32,381 nt of DNA from contig CANOEC010000043.1 in assembly GCA_947564735.1 (NCBI GenBank), positions 1 to 32,381 of the forward strand. The letters are read 5' to 3'. This stretch comes from an uncultured Lachnospiraceae bacterium. Its GTDB lineage: Bacteria > Bacillota > Clostridia > Lachnospirales > Lachnospiraceae. Made by a program: the position numbers and the translations under genes. This document shows positions 14,307 through 23,559 of the stretch, piece by piece. The number at the start of each line of letters is the position of its first letter. Within the stretch, counting starts at the first letter, position 1. Below the pieces are notes generated by a model. It was not told the origin of the DNA. It worked only from the letters and a program-made list of their open reading frames with translations, and searched no databases.

Positions 14307-15179
14307 ATGAGACTGGGAGCGCTGGAAGCGGGCGGCACCAAGATGGTCTGCGCCATAGGAGATGAGACGGGGAAGATTTATGAGCAGGTATCAATACCGA
14401 CACAGACGCCGGAGATTACGATGCCGAAGCTGATTGCATATTTTGAGGAACGCAGTGTGGAGGCGCTTGGCGTCGCATGCTTCGGACCAATTGAATTGGA
14501 CAGGAATTCTCCGGATTATGGCTGTATCACCTCTACGCCCAAAATAGCATGGAGAAATTATAATATTGTAAAAGAACTGGCGGATAAGCTGCACTGCCCG
14601 ATTGGATTCGATACGGATGTGAACGGTTCTGTTCTGGGAGAGGTGACATTCGGACAGGCAAAGGACAAGAACTGTGTCATTTATCTGACGATTGGCACCG
14701 GCGTGGGCGGCGGCATCTATATAGAAGGCAAATTGCTGCATGGAATGGTCCATCCGGAGGCGGGGCATGTATTAATCCGTAAAAGAAGTGACGATACTTA
14801 TGAAGGAAAATGCCCGTATCATAAGACCTGCCTTGAAGGGCTTGCCGCCGGACCGGCGATAGAGGAACGCTGGGGCAAAAAGGCGGCGCTCCTTGCGGAC
14901 ATGGCACAGGTATGGGATTTGGAGGCGGATTACATTGCGCAGGCGCTCACGGGCTATATCCTGACGCTCTCGCCGGAAATGATTATACTGGGCGGCGGTG
15001 TGATGCATCAGGAGCAGCTTTTCCCATTAATCAGGCAGAAGGTATTGCAGATGCTGGGCGGCTATGTGCAGGCAAAGGAGCTGGAAGACATGGAGCATTA
15101 TATTGTTCCGGCAAGTCTGCACGATGACCAAGGCATCATGGGGTGTCTGGAACTGGCAAGAAGGGAACTGGTACAATAG
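14307..15179 (+). CDS. ROK-family sugar kinase (fructokinase-like)
   Basis: A 290-residue ROK kinase, phosphorylating a hexose (probably fructose or mannose) with ATP. Motifs are the N-terminal phosphate loop LGALEAGGTKM, the catalytic region GFDTDVNGSVLGE, the glycine loop IGTGVGGGI and the ROK zinc site HPEAGH ... CPYHKTCLEG (His, Cys, His, Cys all present), ending in an ILGGGVM motif. This matches the short, zinc-containing fructokinase group. ATGs at 14292 and 14301 are in frame, but 14307 has GGAGGG (14294-14299) about 7 nt upstream and places the phosphate loop at the normal position. There is no terminator before flgM. Confidence 0.92.
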   Translation: MRLGALEAGGTKMVCAIGDETGKIYEQVSIPTQTPEITMPKLIAYFEERSVEALGVACFGPIELDRNSPDYGCITSTPKIAWRNYNIVKELADKLHCPIGFDTDVNGSVLGEVTFGQAKDKNCVIYLTIGTGVGGGIYIEGKLLHGMVHPEAGHVLIRKRSDDTYEGKCPYHKTCLEGLAAGPAIEERWGKKAALLADMAQVWDLEADYIAQALTGYILTLSPEMIILGGGVMHQEQLFPLIRQKVLQMLGGYVQAKELEDMEHYIVPASLHDDQGIMGCLELARRELVQ

Positions 15180-15222
15180 CATCAGAAATTTTGCCTGAAA
15201 AAATAAAAAGTGAATTCTCCTC

Positions 15223-15248
15223 TAAAGTCTCACGGGAAATATCCGATA
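15223..15248 (+). promoter_or_regulatory. Sigma-28 (SigD) promoter of the flgM operon
   Basis: TAAA (15223-15226), 16-nt spacer, CCGATA (15243-15248). It lies 44 bp before flgM and has the same geometry as the flaG and flagellin promoters in this window. Confidence 0.85.
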
Positions 15249-15292
15249 CAATTAGTGTAAAGAAGTTATTTTATTGAAAGGAGGAGTCTCCT

Positions 15293-15574
15293 ATGCGTAT
15301 TGAATCTTACACACAGGTACAGCAGTTATATAATACGAAGAAACCTGCGAAGCTGCAGGGAAAATCCAGATTAGCTGCGTCCGATCAGATACAGATTTCC
15401 AGTATCGGTAAGGATATTCAGACTGCTAAGAACGCAGTTGCGGCAGCGGAAGATATCAGAGAAGAATTGACGGCTCCCATCAAAGCGGGTATTGCAAGCG
15501 GCACATATCAGGTGAGTGGCGAGAGCTTTGCGGAGAAGTTAATGAAGAAGTATGAAGAAATTGAGAGTCTGTAG
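15293..15574 (+). CDS. flgM: Anti-sigma-28 factor FlgM
   Basis: A 93-residue protein, normal FlgM size. It binds SigD/FliA and holds it inactive until the hook-basal body is complete and FlgM is exported. The N-terminal half is polar and likely disordered. The C-terminal half has the conserved sigma-binding helices (VAAAEDIREELTAPIKAGIASGTYQVSGESFAEKLMKKY), with the typical IAxGTYxVxxExxAEK signature. AAAGGAGGAG precedes the ATG. It heads the flgM-flgN-flgK-flgK-flgL-fliW-csrA operon behind a SigD promoter, giving negative feedback. Confidence 0.9.
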   Translation: MRIESYTQVQQLYNTKKPAKLQGKSRLAASDQIQISSIGKDIQTAKNAVAAAEDIREELTAPIKAGIASGTYQVSGESFAEKLMKKYEEIESL

Positions 15575-15598
15575 ACACAGTGAAGGAGAGATTTTAGC

Positions 15599-16117
15599 GT
15601 GGCAAGTTTAATGGAAGTCTTGATTGACGTTTTGGAGAAGGAGAGTCAGGAATATGAGAGGCTGTCAACTTTATCCATGCGTAAAACTCCGGTCATTGTG
15701 TCCGAGGACTTAGAAGAACTGGCAAGAATCACGGATGAGGAGCAGATCATAGTAAGCAGAATCAATCATTTGGATAACCAGAGAATTGAAGCTATTAATG
15801 ATATTGCAAATGTACTTAACAAGGATGTTAATAATTTAAAAATTGTCGATTTGATTAAAATGCTGGCGGCAAGACCGGAAGAACAGGAAAAACTGGCGGC
15901 TGTATTTGACAAGCTACAGGAGAATGTGCGTAATGTGAAGCGGACGAATGAACAGAATCGGGAATTGCTTCAAGAAGCGCTGGAACTGGTGCAGTTTAAC
16001 ATGAATGTTCTTCAGTCGATGAACAAGGCACCTGAGACCGCGAATTATAACAGGGGTGCGTTCAATACCGGAGATATGATAGGTGCAAGCCACAAAACTT
16101 TTGACGCGAAACAATAA
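15599..16117 (+). CDS. flgN: FlgN-family flagellar export chaperone
   Basis: A 172-residue all-helical protein fitting FlgN, the cytoplasmic chaperone that protects the hook-filament junction proteins FlgK and FlgL before export. The N-terminus (LMEVLIDVLEKESQEYERLSTLSMRKTPVIVSEDLEELARITDEEQ) has the usual FlgN pattern, and a C-terminal amphipathic helix (RTNEQNRELLQEALELVQFNMNVL) matches the substrate-binding helix. A GTG start at 15599 is chosen over the ATG at 15611 because GAAGGAGAG lies at a suitable distance. It sits 24 bp after flgM and directly before two flgK genes. Confidence 0.88.
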   Translation: MASLMEVLIDVLEKESQEYERLSTLSMRKTPVIVSEDLEELARITDEEQIIVSRINHLDNQRIEAINDIANVLNKDVNNLKIVDLIKMLAARPEEQEKLAAVFDKLQENVRNVKRTNEQNRELLQEALELVQFNMNVLQSMNKAPETANYNRGAFNTGDMIGASHKTFDAKQ

Positions 16118-16137
16118 TTGTTAAGGACGGTAGAGTT

Positions 16138-17808
16138 ATGTCATTAATGGGAAGCCTTTGGACGGGCGTATCAGGATTACAAACTTCAAATAATGCGTTG
16201 AATACAACGGCGCATAACATGTCGAATTTAGACACCGTAGGATATACCAGACAGCAGGTTGCGCAATCCACCAGAACGTATACGACGATGGAGAAGAGCA
16301 ACAAGACAAACTGGAAGCAAATAGGTCTTGGTGTCAATTATTCCCTAACAAGACAGGAAAGACATATATTTTTGGACAAAAACTATCGTCGCGAGTCGGG
16401 ACGGAGCGCTTTTTATGATGTCTCAACGAGCGCGATGGAGGAAATAGAGTATATATTGGGCGAGGAGAATTCCGGCGGCTCAATCGAAGGGCATGAGTTT
16501 TCGGTATCGTTATCCAATTTGTGGGTAGCAGTGCAGGAGATGAGCAAAGACCCTACGAGTTCCGTAAACCAGAATTTGTTTGTGACACGTGCATACGAAT
16601 TTGTGACACGTGCGTCAGCAGTGTATAACAGTCTGGCTGAATATCAGGATAATCTGAACAAGTCTGTGTTGAAGGAAGTAGACAATATCAATAAATATGC
16701 AGTGCAGATTGAAGAACTCAACGAGAGGATTGTATCAATCGAGGCGGGTTCGGAACATGCGAATGATTTGCGCGACAAGCGGAATCTTCTTTTGGATAAG
16801 CTGGCACAGTTAGGCAGTATCTCTTACACGGAGGATATCACCGGTTATGTGAGTGTGAGATTTGAAGATGTGGATCTTGTTAAGGGTGGTCTGGTTAATG
16901 AAATGGCAATTTATACAGACCCGAAGAACGGATTTTACACACCGTACTGGACGATGCTGGCAAATTTTGATTATGACAGTGAAGGAAAACGGATTATATC
17001 GGAGGAGGGAATCTCCGGCGCCAAAGTATTTGATTTGACCAGAGAGATATCTTCCGAGTTGAATACGGATATTGGCTCCCTTAAAGCCATGCTGCTTGCC
17101 AGAGGAGACCACAGGGCTACATACAAAGAGCTGAAGAACTTTCCGCCGGACGCTGACCCTACGGATCCGGAACAGGCGGTAGACGGCTGGTATGACCAGC
17201 ATATTTCGCAGTCTATTGTCATGAATATACAGGCGGAGTTCGACCAGCTGATTAATGCCGTGGTAACGAAAATCAATGATATTCTGGCGGAAGAAGCGGA
17301 AAGCGCCGGACCGGCAGAAACTTCGGATTATCTAAGGGACGAAAACGGAGAGCCATACAAGCTTTTCCTTAAGAATGTCGAAGAAGAAGACTGGACAGTG
17401 TCCAATCTTTTAATCAATCAGGATTTGCGCCAGAATCCGGCGCTTCTGAAGTTTCGTAAGGATGAGCATTCGGAAGACTATCCGGCGATGGTAAAAATGA
17501 AAGCGGCGTTTGAGGAGAAGATATATACATTGAATCCCAACGTAGAGACACCGCTCTGTTTTACGGATTATTATAAGAATCTGGTAGCACAGGTGGCAAA
17601 CAGCGGTTCGGTGTTCAGAGGCATTCAGGTTACACAGACACAGGCGACGGATGCACTGCTCAATGCAAGGGAACAGGTAGTTGGCGTTTCTTCGGATGAA
17701 GAACTGACGAATATGATTAGGTTCCAGAATGCATATAATGCATCCAGCAGATACATCAATGTTATCAGCGAGATGTTAGAGCATATTCTGAGTACGCTCG
17801 GCAGATAG
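16138..17808 (+). CDS. flgK: Flagellar hook-associated protein 1 (FlgK), first copy
   Basis: A 556-residue hook-filament junction protein, exported through the flagellar type III apparatus. The N-terminal D0 region (SLWTGVSGLQTSNNALNTTAHNMSNLDTVGYTRQQV) and the C-terminal D0 helix (NMIRFQNAYNASSRYINVISEMLEHIL) are the standard FlgK signatures; the middle (about 200-480) is the variable surface part. It is about 50 residues longer than typical Bacillus FlgK. A second, divergent FlgK follows after 17 bp. GGACGG-type ribosome binding site, 20 bp after flgN. Confidence 0.94.
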   Translation: MSLMGSLWTGVSGLQTSNNALNTTAHNMSNLDTVGYTRQQVAQSTRTYTTMEKSNKTNWKQIGLGVNYSLTRQERHIFLDKNYRRESGRSAFYDVSTSAMEEIEYILGEENSGGSIEGHEFSVSLSNLWVAVQEMSKDPTSSVNQNLFVTRAYEFVTRASAVYNSLAEYQDNLNKSVLKEVDNINKYAVQIEELNERIVSIEAGSEHANDLRDKRNLLLDKLAQLGSISYTEDITGYVSVRFEDVDLVKGGLVNEMAIYTDPKNGFYTPYWTMLANFDYDSEGKRIISEEGISGAKVFDLTREISSELNTDIGSLKAMLLARGDHRATYKELKNFPPDADPTDPEQAVDGWYDQHISQSIVMNIQAEFDQLINAVVTKINDILAEEAESAGPAETSDYLRDENGEPYKLFLKNVEEEDWTVSNLLINQDLRQNPALLKFRKDEHSEDYPAMVKMKAAFEEKIYTLNPNVETPLCFTDYYKNLVAQVANSGSVFRGIQVTQTQATDALLNAREQVVGVSSDEELTNMIRFQNAYNASSRYINVISEMLEHILSTLGR

Positions 17809-17825
17809 GATAGAGAGGTGGGCTT

Positions 17826-19697
17826 ATGGCATCTACATTTTTTGGATTAGAAATTGCAGCATCGGGGTTGAGAGCTTCTAATGCAGCGCTCAACACGACG
17901 GCGAATAATATCAGCAATACAAATACGGAAGGGTACAGCCGTCAGGAAGTAAAGCAGGAAGCCATGAATCCGCTGCGTGTATTCGCGACATATGGCTGTG
18001 CGGGTGCAGGTGTCAATACACTGGCAATCGAGCGTATCAGAGAGCAGTTTTATGATAATAAATTCCGCGATAACGAGACAAAGCTGGGTGAATATGACAC
18101 AAAAGCATATTACTGTAAGATGATTGAGGAATATCTGGAGGATGACAACAAGAGCGGTTTCAAGTCAATCTTTGACCAGTTCGGGCTTGCCTTGCAGGAG
18201 ATTACGAAGAATGCCAGCAGTGAATCTTACAAGAGAGCGTTTATTTCCCAAGCAAAGAGTCTGACGGATTATTTCAATAATTTGTATGGAGATTTACAGA
18301 ATTTACAGGCGGATGTGAACGATGAGATTAAGATTCGTATCGATCATATCAATTCCGTTGCACAGGATATCGCGACGGTCAACAAGCAGATTAACACGAT
18401 TGAGATGTCCGGAACGATAGCCAATGAACTTCGTGATAAGAGAGATGTGCTGATTGACGAGTTGTCTGCAGTTGTGGACGTTAAGATAGAGGAGTCCCCG
18501 ATTTATGACCAGTGGGGCAATGCGACGGGCGCAAACAGATTTATCGTGCGGATTGCCGGCGGGCAGACGCTGGTCGATCAGAATGAGTATAATCAGCTGG
18601 TATGTGTGGCGCGTGAATCGGATGAAAAAGTGAATCAGACGGATATAGACGGCTTATACGATATCCGCTGGACGAACGGGACAGATTTCGGTTTGTACAA
18701 TGCATCGATGCATGGTGAACTGAAAGGGCTGATTGAGATGCGCGACGGCAACAACGGTGAGTATTTTAACGGAAAGGTTTCCGACATCGTTTACAGCGGT
18801 AAGACCAGTGAAGTGACCATTCAGACTTCTGCTTCCTACCTCAACAGCATGAGCAAGTCTAATTTGTCGGATACGGGCGGTATCATCAATATCGGCGACC
18901 AGCTGTTCTATTTTACGGGCTGGACATTCGATGAGAAAACTGCATCCTATACGTTTACAATTGATAATGAGGCGACAAAAGAGGCGGGATTTGGTGATGC
19001 GCTTACCGGAGAACGGAAAGGCAAGACCGCAGCCGTCGGAGATGGAGTGGCTTATCAGGGCGTTCCCTATTATATGTCACAGATGAACGAGTGGGTTCGT
19101 GATTTTGCCAAGAAGGTCAATGAGATTTTTACGGATGGTATGACCGATGATGAGGAAGATGCAGGAATCCTCTTTACCGGTATGATGCCGAAGAACAACG
19201 GTGAGTATTCGGAAGACATGTTGAATGATTCCCTTAAGAACGGTAAGGGTTACTATTATATGACAGCAGGAAATCTGACGGTTGAGAGTACGTTGATGAA
19301 AAACGCTTCGCTGCTCGGTACAAGAGCCAAGGGCGAGAAAATCGGCGATGCGCAGGAGATTGACGGTGTTGAGCAGCACAAACAGGTGCGCAAAGTCATC
19401 TCCATGATGAGCGATAAGAATCAGTTCAGCTTCCGTGGAAGAGATGCGGGCGGTTTTCTGGAGTGTGTACTGTCGGATGCGATGCTGAATGCAAAGAATG
19501 CCAATACATTCTATTCCACGTATTTGAGTCTGGAGACGAATATCGACAACCAGAGAACGTCTATCTCCGGCGTCGATGAAGATGAGGAAGCGGTAAGCCT
19601 TGTGAAATATCAGAATTCTTACACGCTGGCTTCCAAGATGATATCCGTGCTGACAGAAATCTATGACAGATTGATTTTACAGACAGGTGTGTCATAA
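17826..19697 (+). CDS. flgK: Flagellar hook-associated protein 1 (FlgK), second copy
   Basis: A 623-residue FlgK paralogue. Its D0 regions (FFGLEIAASGLRASNAALNTTANNISNTNTEGYSRQEV and SLVKYQNSYTLASKMISVLTEIYDRL) are intact, so this is not a decayed duplicate. The central region differs from the first copy: it is longer and includes a Gly/Asp-rich stretch around residues 300-420. Either both proteins sit in the junction ring, or one acts as a variant cap or junction element. AGAGGTGGG serves as the ribosome binding site. The 3' end is partially duplicated (see the 28-bp repeat). Confidence 0.94.
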   Translation: MASTFFGLEIAASGLRASNAALNTTANNISNTNTEGYSRQEVKQEAMNPLRVFATYGCAGAGVNTLAIERIREQFYDNKFRDNETKLGEYDTKAYYCKMIEEYLEDDNKSGFKSIFDQFGLALQEITKNASSESYKRAFISQAKSLTDYFNNLYGDLQNLQADVNDEIKIRIDHINSVAQDIATVNKQINTIEMSGTIANELRDKRDVLIDELSAVVDVKIEESPIYDQWGNATGANRFIVRIAGGQTLVDQNEYNQLVCVARESDEKVNQTDIDGLYDIRWTNGTDFGLYNASMHGELKGLIEMRDGNNGEYFNGKVSDIVYSGKTSEVTIQTSASYLNSMSKSNLSDTGGIINIGDQLFYFTGWTFDEKTASYTFTIDNEATKEAGFGDALTGERKGKTAAVGDGVAYQGVPYYMSQMNEWVRDFAKKVNEIFTDGMTDDEEDAGILFTGMMPKNNGEYSEDMLNDSLKNGKGYYYMTAGNLTVESTLMKNASLLGTRAKGEKIGDAQEIDGVEQHKQVRKVISMMSDKNQFSFRGRDAGGFLECVLSDAMLNAKNANTFYSTYLSLETNIDNQRTSISGVDEDEEAVSLVKYQNSYTLASKMISVLTEIYDRLILQTGVS

Positions 19698-19726
19698 ATT
19701 GATTTTACAGACAGACATGTCATAAA
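19671..19726 (+). repeat. 28-bp tandem duplication spanning the flgK stop codon
   Basis: 19671-19698 and 19699-19726 match at 25 of 28 positions. The first copy encodes the last residues LILQTGVS plus the stop of the second flgK. The second copy would encode LILQTDMS and another stop, so it is untranslated. Differences are confined to three positions of the GTG/ACA block. Confidence 0.9.
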
Positions 19727-19814
19727 GTATAAAACAAAATTTGCAGGGTATCTTTTTTTAAAAGCGTAAACATAGTATTTTTCATTGACGAAACAGGAAA
19801 GAGGATGATAAGCC

Positions 19815-21395
19815 ATGAGAATGACCAATAAGATTATGCGGAGTAATTCGCTCTACAACATCAATCAGAATAAGATTCTGGAAGACAAACTGACGAATCA
19901 GATGACGAATCAGAGTAAGATTGCCAGACCTTCCGATGACCCGGTAGTGGCTATCAGAGCGCTCCGTTTGAGAAGTAATGTAACCACCATATCACAATAT
20001 TATGATAAGAATGTATCGGACGCAGATTCATGGCTGTCGGTGACGGCGGATGCGCTGAAGACGGTAGACGATGTATTGACAGATTTACAGCGGGAAGCAA
20101 GCAGCGCGGCAAACAAAGATTTGACGGCTGACGATCTTGAGATTATCATGACGCAGATGCAGTCATTGACAAAAGAGTTCTATGCGAGCGGTAATGTGGA
20201 TTATGCAGGACGTTTTGTCTTCTCCGGCTACAGGACGGATACGCCGATTACGTTTACGACGGAAGACATTGCCGAGATGAAGAAACATCCGGTGTCCTAT
20301 GAAATCAAAGAGAATATGGGCTATGCTGATATCAGTACGATTGACTATACGGATTACGATGCACTGTCTGCGGCAAATGATATTGGCGGTGACGGCATCA
20401 AAGGCGACAATACCAGTTACGAGCAGGCTGTTACCAACACGAAGCTGTACCGGATGCGTTTGTCATACGATGGGATAGAGGGTGCACCGAAGGATGCGGC
20501 AGGCACTCCGACAGGTCCGATTCCTTTTGAACTTAAGGTACAACGGAATGCGGCAGGATACCCGACGACTCCCGCAGTTACGGAATATAATGATGCGGAG
20601 GCTGCTTATAAGGCAGTTGCTGACGGAACGGAAAAGGGGATTGCTTATATCCCTTCAACGGGAGAGCTAGTTTTCAGTAAAGATTATTATGAAGCAAATT
20701 ACAAGGAAGGCGATACGTTCCAGCTTACTTATAATAAGTCTGACTGGCAGGAGGGCGACATCAATCCGGCGCATTATTTCCAGTGTGTTGAGACGAAGGA
20801 CATTGGCGACGGCACGATGAAGGATACCAAAAAGACTGCCTACAATGTTACGTCCTCGGATCAGGATATTTTTTACGATGTAGGATTTAATCAGCAGATT
20901 CAGGTAAATACTGTTGCGACGGAAGTGTTTACCCATGATGTCAGAAGAGACATGGATGATTTCCAGCATTGTCTGACGCAGCTTCGCGGTATCGAGACAC
21001 AGATTAGCGATATCGAGAAAAAGAGAGCGCAGTTCCCGGAAGACAGCGATGATTATAAGAACTGGACGAAGAAGCTGGAGGGCGCAAAGAAAGCGCAGAG
21101 TTATATTCGTGAGAACATTCATAATAAGTTTGAGAGTCAGATTACAAAGTATCAGAATTATTTGAATGACAATAATATCGCAATCACGAATAATGCGACG
21201 AGAGGAAGCAGATTGGATTTAATCAGCAGCCGTCTTGAGAACCAGAAGGCTACCTTTAAGGATTTGCAGACGGATAACGAAGGGATTGATGTGACGCAGG
21301 TTGCAGTGGAATTGTCCAGCTCTGAACTGACTTATCAGGCAGCGCTTATGGCGACCGGTAAGATTATGCAGACCAATCTGATGAATTATATTTAA
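19815..21395 (+). CDS. flgL: Flagellar hook-associated protein 3 (FlgL)
   Basis: A 526-residue FlgL, the second hook-filament junction protein. The N-terminal flagellin-like region (MTNKIMRSNSLYNINQNK, then KIARPSDDPVVAIRALRLR) and the C-terminal region (VAVELSSSELTYQAALMATGKIMQTNLMNYI) are diagnostic. It is far longer than Bacillus FlgL (about 300 residues), the extra length being a central insertion of about 200 residues (roughly 150-370) rich in Asp, Thr and Gly, probably a surface-exposed domain. AAAGAGG precedes the ATG. The 117 bp before it contain only the 28-bp repeat and AT-rich sequence. Confidence 0.93.
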   Translation: MRMTNKIMRSNSLYNINQNKILEDKLTNQMTNQSKIARPSDDPVVAIRALRLRSNVTTISQYYDKNVSDADSWLSVTADALKTVDDVLTDLQREASSAANKDLTADDLEIIMTQMQSLTKEFYASGNVDYAGRFVFSGYRTDTPITFTTEDIAEMKKHPVSYEIKENMGYADISTIDYTDYDALSAANDIGGDGIKGDNTSYEQAVTNTKLYRMRLSYDGIEGAPKDAAGTPTGPIPFELKVQRNAAGYPTTPAVTEYNDAEAAYKAVADGTEKGIAYIPSTGELVFSKDYYEANYKEGDTFQLTYNKSDWQEGDINPAHYFQCVETKDIGDGTMKDTKKTAYNVTSSDQDIFYDVGFNQQIQVNTVATEVFTHDVRRDMDDFQHCLTQLRGIETQISDIEKKRAQFPEDSDDYKNWTKKLEGAKKAQSYIRENIHNKFESQITKYQNYLNDNNIAITNNATRGSRLDLISSRLENQKATFKDLQTDNEGIDVTQVAVELSSSELTYQAALMATGKIMQTNLMNYI

Positions 21396-21416
21396 GAAGA
21401 AGGGCGGTTACAGGGT

Positions 21417-21872
21417 ATGCAGATAAAAACGAAGGTTTTTGGTGAGATTATTATAGATGACGATAAAATCATACACTTTCCGAAAGGAATTATCGGCTTC
21501 CCCGAGTTGACGGAGTTTACGTTGATACATGATGAGGAAAAGGGCACAGATACCATTCACTGGTTGCAATCCTTGCAGGAGCCGGCGTTTGCCATGCCGG
21601 TTATGGATCCGCTCATTGTGCGTCCGGATTACAATCCGGAGGCGGATGATGAATTGTTCAATGTTCTTGGAGAAATCAAGCCGGATGAACTTCTGGTTCT
21701 GGTGACGGTGACAGTGCCGAGCGATTTGAAAAAGATGACTGTGAATCTGAAAGGTCCTATTATCATCAATGTATCAGAGAAAAAGGCTTTGCAGGTTATC
21801 GTGGAAGGCGACGAATACCAAGTGAAATATCCAATCTATGATATATTGAATCAGAAGAAAGCAGGTGAGTAA
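21417..21872 (+). CDS. fliW: Flagellar assembly factor FliW
   Basis: A 151-residue FliW. It binds flagellin or CsrA: when flagellin is exported, freed FliW sequesters CsrA and relieves repression of flagellin translation. Typical segments are FGEIIIDDDKIIHFPKGIIGFPE, FTLIHDEE, FAMPVMDPLIVRPDYNPE and the C-terminal LKGPIIINVSEKKALQVI. It begins 21 bp after flgL, and its stop codon is immediately followed by the csrA ATG (TAAATG), implying translational coupling. Confidence 0.96.
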   Translation: MQIKTKVFGEIIIDDDKIIHFPKGIIGFPELTEFTLIHDEEKGTDTIHWLQSLQEPAFAMPVMDPLIVRPDYNPEADDELFNVLGEIKPDELLVLVTVTVPSDLKKMTVNLKGPIIINVSEKKALQVIVEGDEYQVKYPIYDILNQKKAGE

Positions 21873-22091
21873 ATGTTAGCTTTATCCAGAAAAAAGAATG
21901 AAGCGCTGGTAATCAACAATAACGTGGAGATTACAGTACTTGAAATCAAGGGAGAACAGGTAAAGCTAGGCATAAGCGCGCCGAGAGAAGTGCCTGTGTA
22001 TCGCAAGGAAGTGTATGTACAGATACAGGATGCCAATAAGGAAGCTGTGAATGTAGACGGCATGGAAGCGTTGAGAAATCTGTTAGGATAA
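21873..22091 (+). CDS. csrA: Carbon storage regulator CsrA
   Basis: A 72-residue RNA-binding protein of normal length. It forms a domain-swapped dimer that binds GGA motifs in mRNA leaders. The sequence MLALSRKKNEALVINNNVEITVLEI, GEQVKLGISAPREVPVYRKEVY is canonical, with the RNA-binding N-terminal Leu-Ser-Arg and the PREVPVYR segment intact. The start abuts the fliW stop. A likely target, the flagellin leader with ACAAGGATG and the GGAGG ribosome binding site, is at the right end of the window. A strong terminator follows 55 bp later. Confidence 0.97.
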   Translation: MLALSRKKNEALVINNNVEITVLEIKGEQVKLGISAPREVPVYRKEVYVQIQDANKEAVNVDGMEALRNLLG

Positions 22092-22146
22092 ACGCACATT
22101 TACGTGCCATATTAAGCGGCAGGACAGTGAATAAAATACAATAAGA

Positions 22147-22182
22147 GCGGACAAATCTAGAGATGGGTTTGTCCGCCTTTTT
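22147..22182 (+). terminator. Terminator of the flgM-csrA operon
   Basis: GCGGACAAA (22147-22155) pairs with TTTGTCCGC (22168-22176), then CTTTTT. The following gene is on the other strand and converges here; a separate CGGAAG/CTTCCG hairpin at about 22210-22225 may serve it. Confidence 0.92.
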
Positions 22183-22237
22183 CATAGAGTAGGAAATTCT
22201 TTCAAAGAGCGGAAGAATCCTTCCGAGGAGGATGTTT

Positions 22238-23494
22238 TCAAACAGTATTTTCAGATAAAATGCGGATCATCATGGCAATTCGTTGTTCATAGGTGTGGAA
22301 TTTTGCCACCTTTTCATAGCCGCTTATGGCGATTTCAATCCGTTCCTCTTCGTGCGTCAAGTAATATTGCACTTTCTGTTCCAATTCCTCCACAGATTCG
22401 TAAGCCTCCAAGTCCCTGCCAATTTCAAAATAATCGGGGAGCTCCGACTGATAATTGGTGAGCAGGAAGCCGCCGCAGCCGAGTACATCCCAGATGCGCA
22501 GGGAAAGACCTGTTTCAATGGGACGCATGGTCATGTTCAGGTTGATTTTACTTGCGTGGAATGCCTTGGGCATCTCGCGCAGTGTACTGATGCCGTGTCG
22601 GCAGTCAACACCTTTTAACGGCGAGCCGTCGCTGTTTGTGTAGAGCGTTACCCGAAAATGTTCTGCCAGCCGATTGAGCGTTCTTACGCGTTCCACCGCG
22701 GCAAGCTTGATGCCGATATACTGATGCGCCACCAGATAACGGTCAGGATTCGTGTAAGTATCGCTGCCATGGTAGAAATCCGGGTCGGCGCTCGCAATTT
22801 CACGAATGATACGCTCTGTCAGATTGTCGGAGATAAAATTGTACCCGTAGACCTTAAGCTGCGCCTCTATCAGTCCATTTACGAAACCTTGTGTATAGGA
22901 AGATATGACATTTGTGTCATTGTTGCGCTCCGGTTCGTTCAAGCTGGTGTTTGATATGACATTTCTGTCAGTTTGGGCGCGGAGCAAGGCGTCATACCTG
23001 CACTTCTCATTGTACAAAGAACCGACAAAGCATACGTCCGCACCATATTTTGCGTAATCCTCATCCTTCATGTCAAGAATTACTTTTTCCCACCGCTTCA
23101 CATTTGTGGCAAGGGGCAGATAGAAGATGCATTTCGGATTGATAGGATGGAAGAATTCATATTGCGCCTTGTCGAATAAGAAAATCCGGTTCCACTCGTT
23201 TTTTAGAGCATTGGAAAACAATTCCGGCACTGGGGAATCGACGCTCCAGCATACATAGGGAATTTGGAAGTGGTTACACGTATAGGAGATTGCCGGAAAA
23301 AAATTGATGCTGAACACGAAGGCAAAGGAGTGACTCGTAATCCAGCCGGTCAATTTATCAGCGCACTGTCTGGGTGTGACCGACTTGTCAGTCATCTCCA
23401 TTTCTTCGGTGTGAACCGTGATGCCAAAATCGGTAAAGACTTGTATGATGTCGGGTTCGCAGATACTGTTGTAGCGGTAGAATAAGATTTCCAT
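22238..23494 (-). CDS. DUF3880/CgeB-type glycosyltransferase
   Basis: A 418-residue GT-B-type glycosyltransferase of the DUF3880 plus CgeB-like C-terminal family, found next to surface-polymer and flagellar genes. The N-terminal half (MEILFYRYNSICEPDIIQVF, YVCWSVDSPVPELF) binds the acceptor. The C-terminal half has the donor-side signature NMTMRPIETGLSLRIWDVLGCGGFLLTNYQSEL and DLEAYESVEELEQKVQYYL. The open frame extends 22 codons upstream, but the ATG at 23494 is chosen because AAAGGAAC precedes it. It is the last gene of a three-gene minus-strand operon lying between csrA and flaG, pointing to flagellin glycosylation. Confidence 0.87.
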   Translation of the reverse strand: MEILFYRYNSICEPDIIQVFTDFGITVHTEEMEMTDKSVTPRQCADKLTGWITSHSFAFVFSINFFPAISYTCNHFQIPYVCWSVDSPVPELFSNALKNEWNRIFLFDKAQYEFFHPINPKCIFYLPLATNVKRWEKVILDMKDEDYAKYGADVCFVGSLYNEKCRYDALLRAQTDRNVISNTSLNEPERNNDTNVISSYTQGFVNGLIEAQLKVYGYNFISDNLTERIIREIASADPDFYHGSDTYTNPDRYLVAHQYIGIKLAAVERVRTLNRLAEHFRVTLYTNSDGSPLKGVDCRHGISTLREMPKAFHASKINLNMTMRPIETGLSLRIWDVLGCGGFLLTNYQSELPDYFEIGRDLEAYESVEELEQKVQYYLTHEEERIEIAISGYEKVAKFHTYEQRIAMMIRILSENTV

Positions 23495-23559
23495 ATTTTG
23501 AGTTCCTTTTTTATTTGAGGTATGCAAGTCTGCAGCCAGTATATTCTGATAGCAATACA

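Noticed and set aside
17826-19697. Second flgK as a pseudogene or assembly duplicate of the first
   Set aside because: The two differ throughout, and both keep full-length frames with intact terminal domains.
22283-23485. Plus-strand open frames opposite the CgeB-type gene
   Set aside because: They lack ribosome binding sites and family features, and the minus-strand protein is clearly conserved in type.
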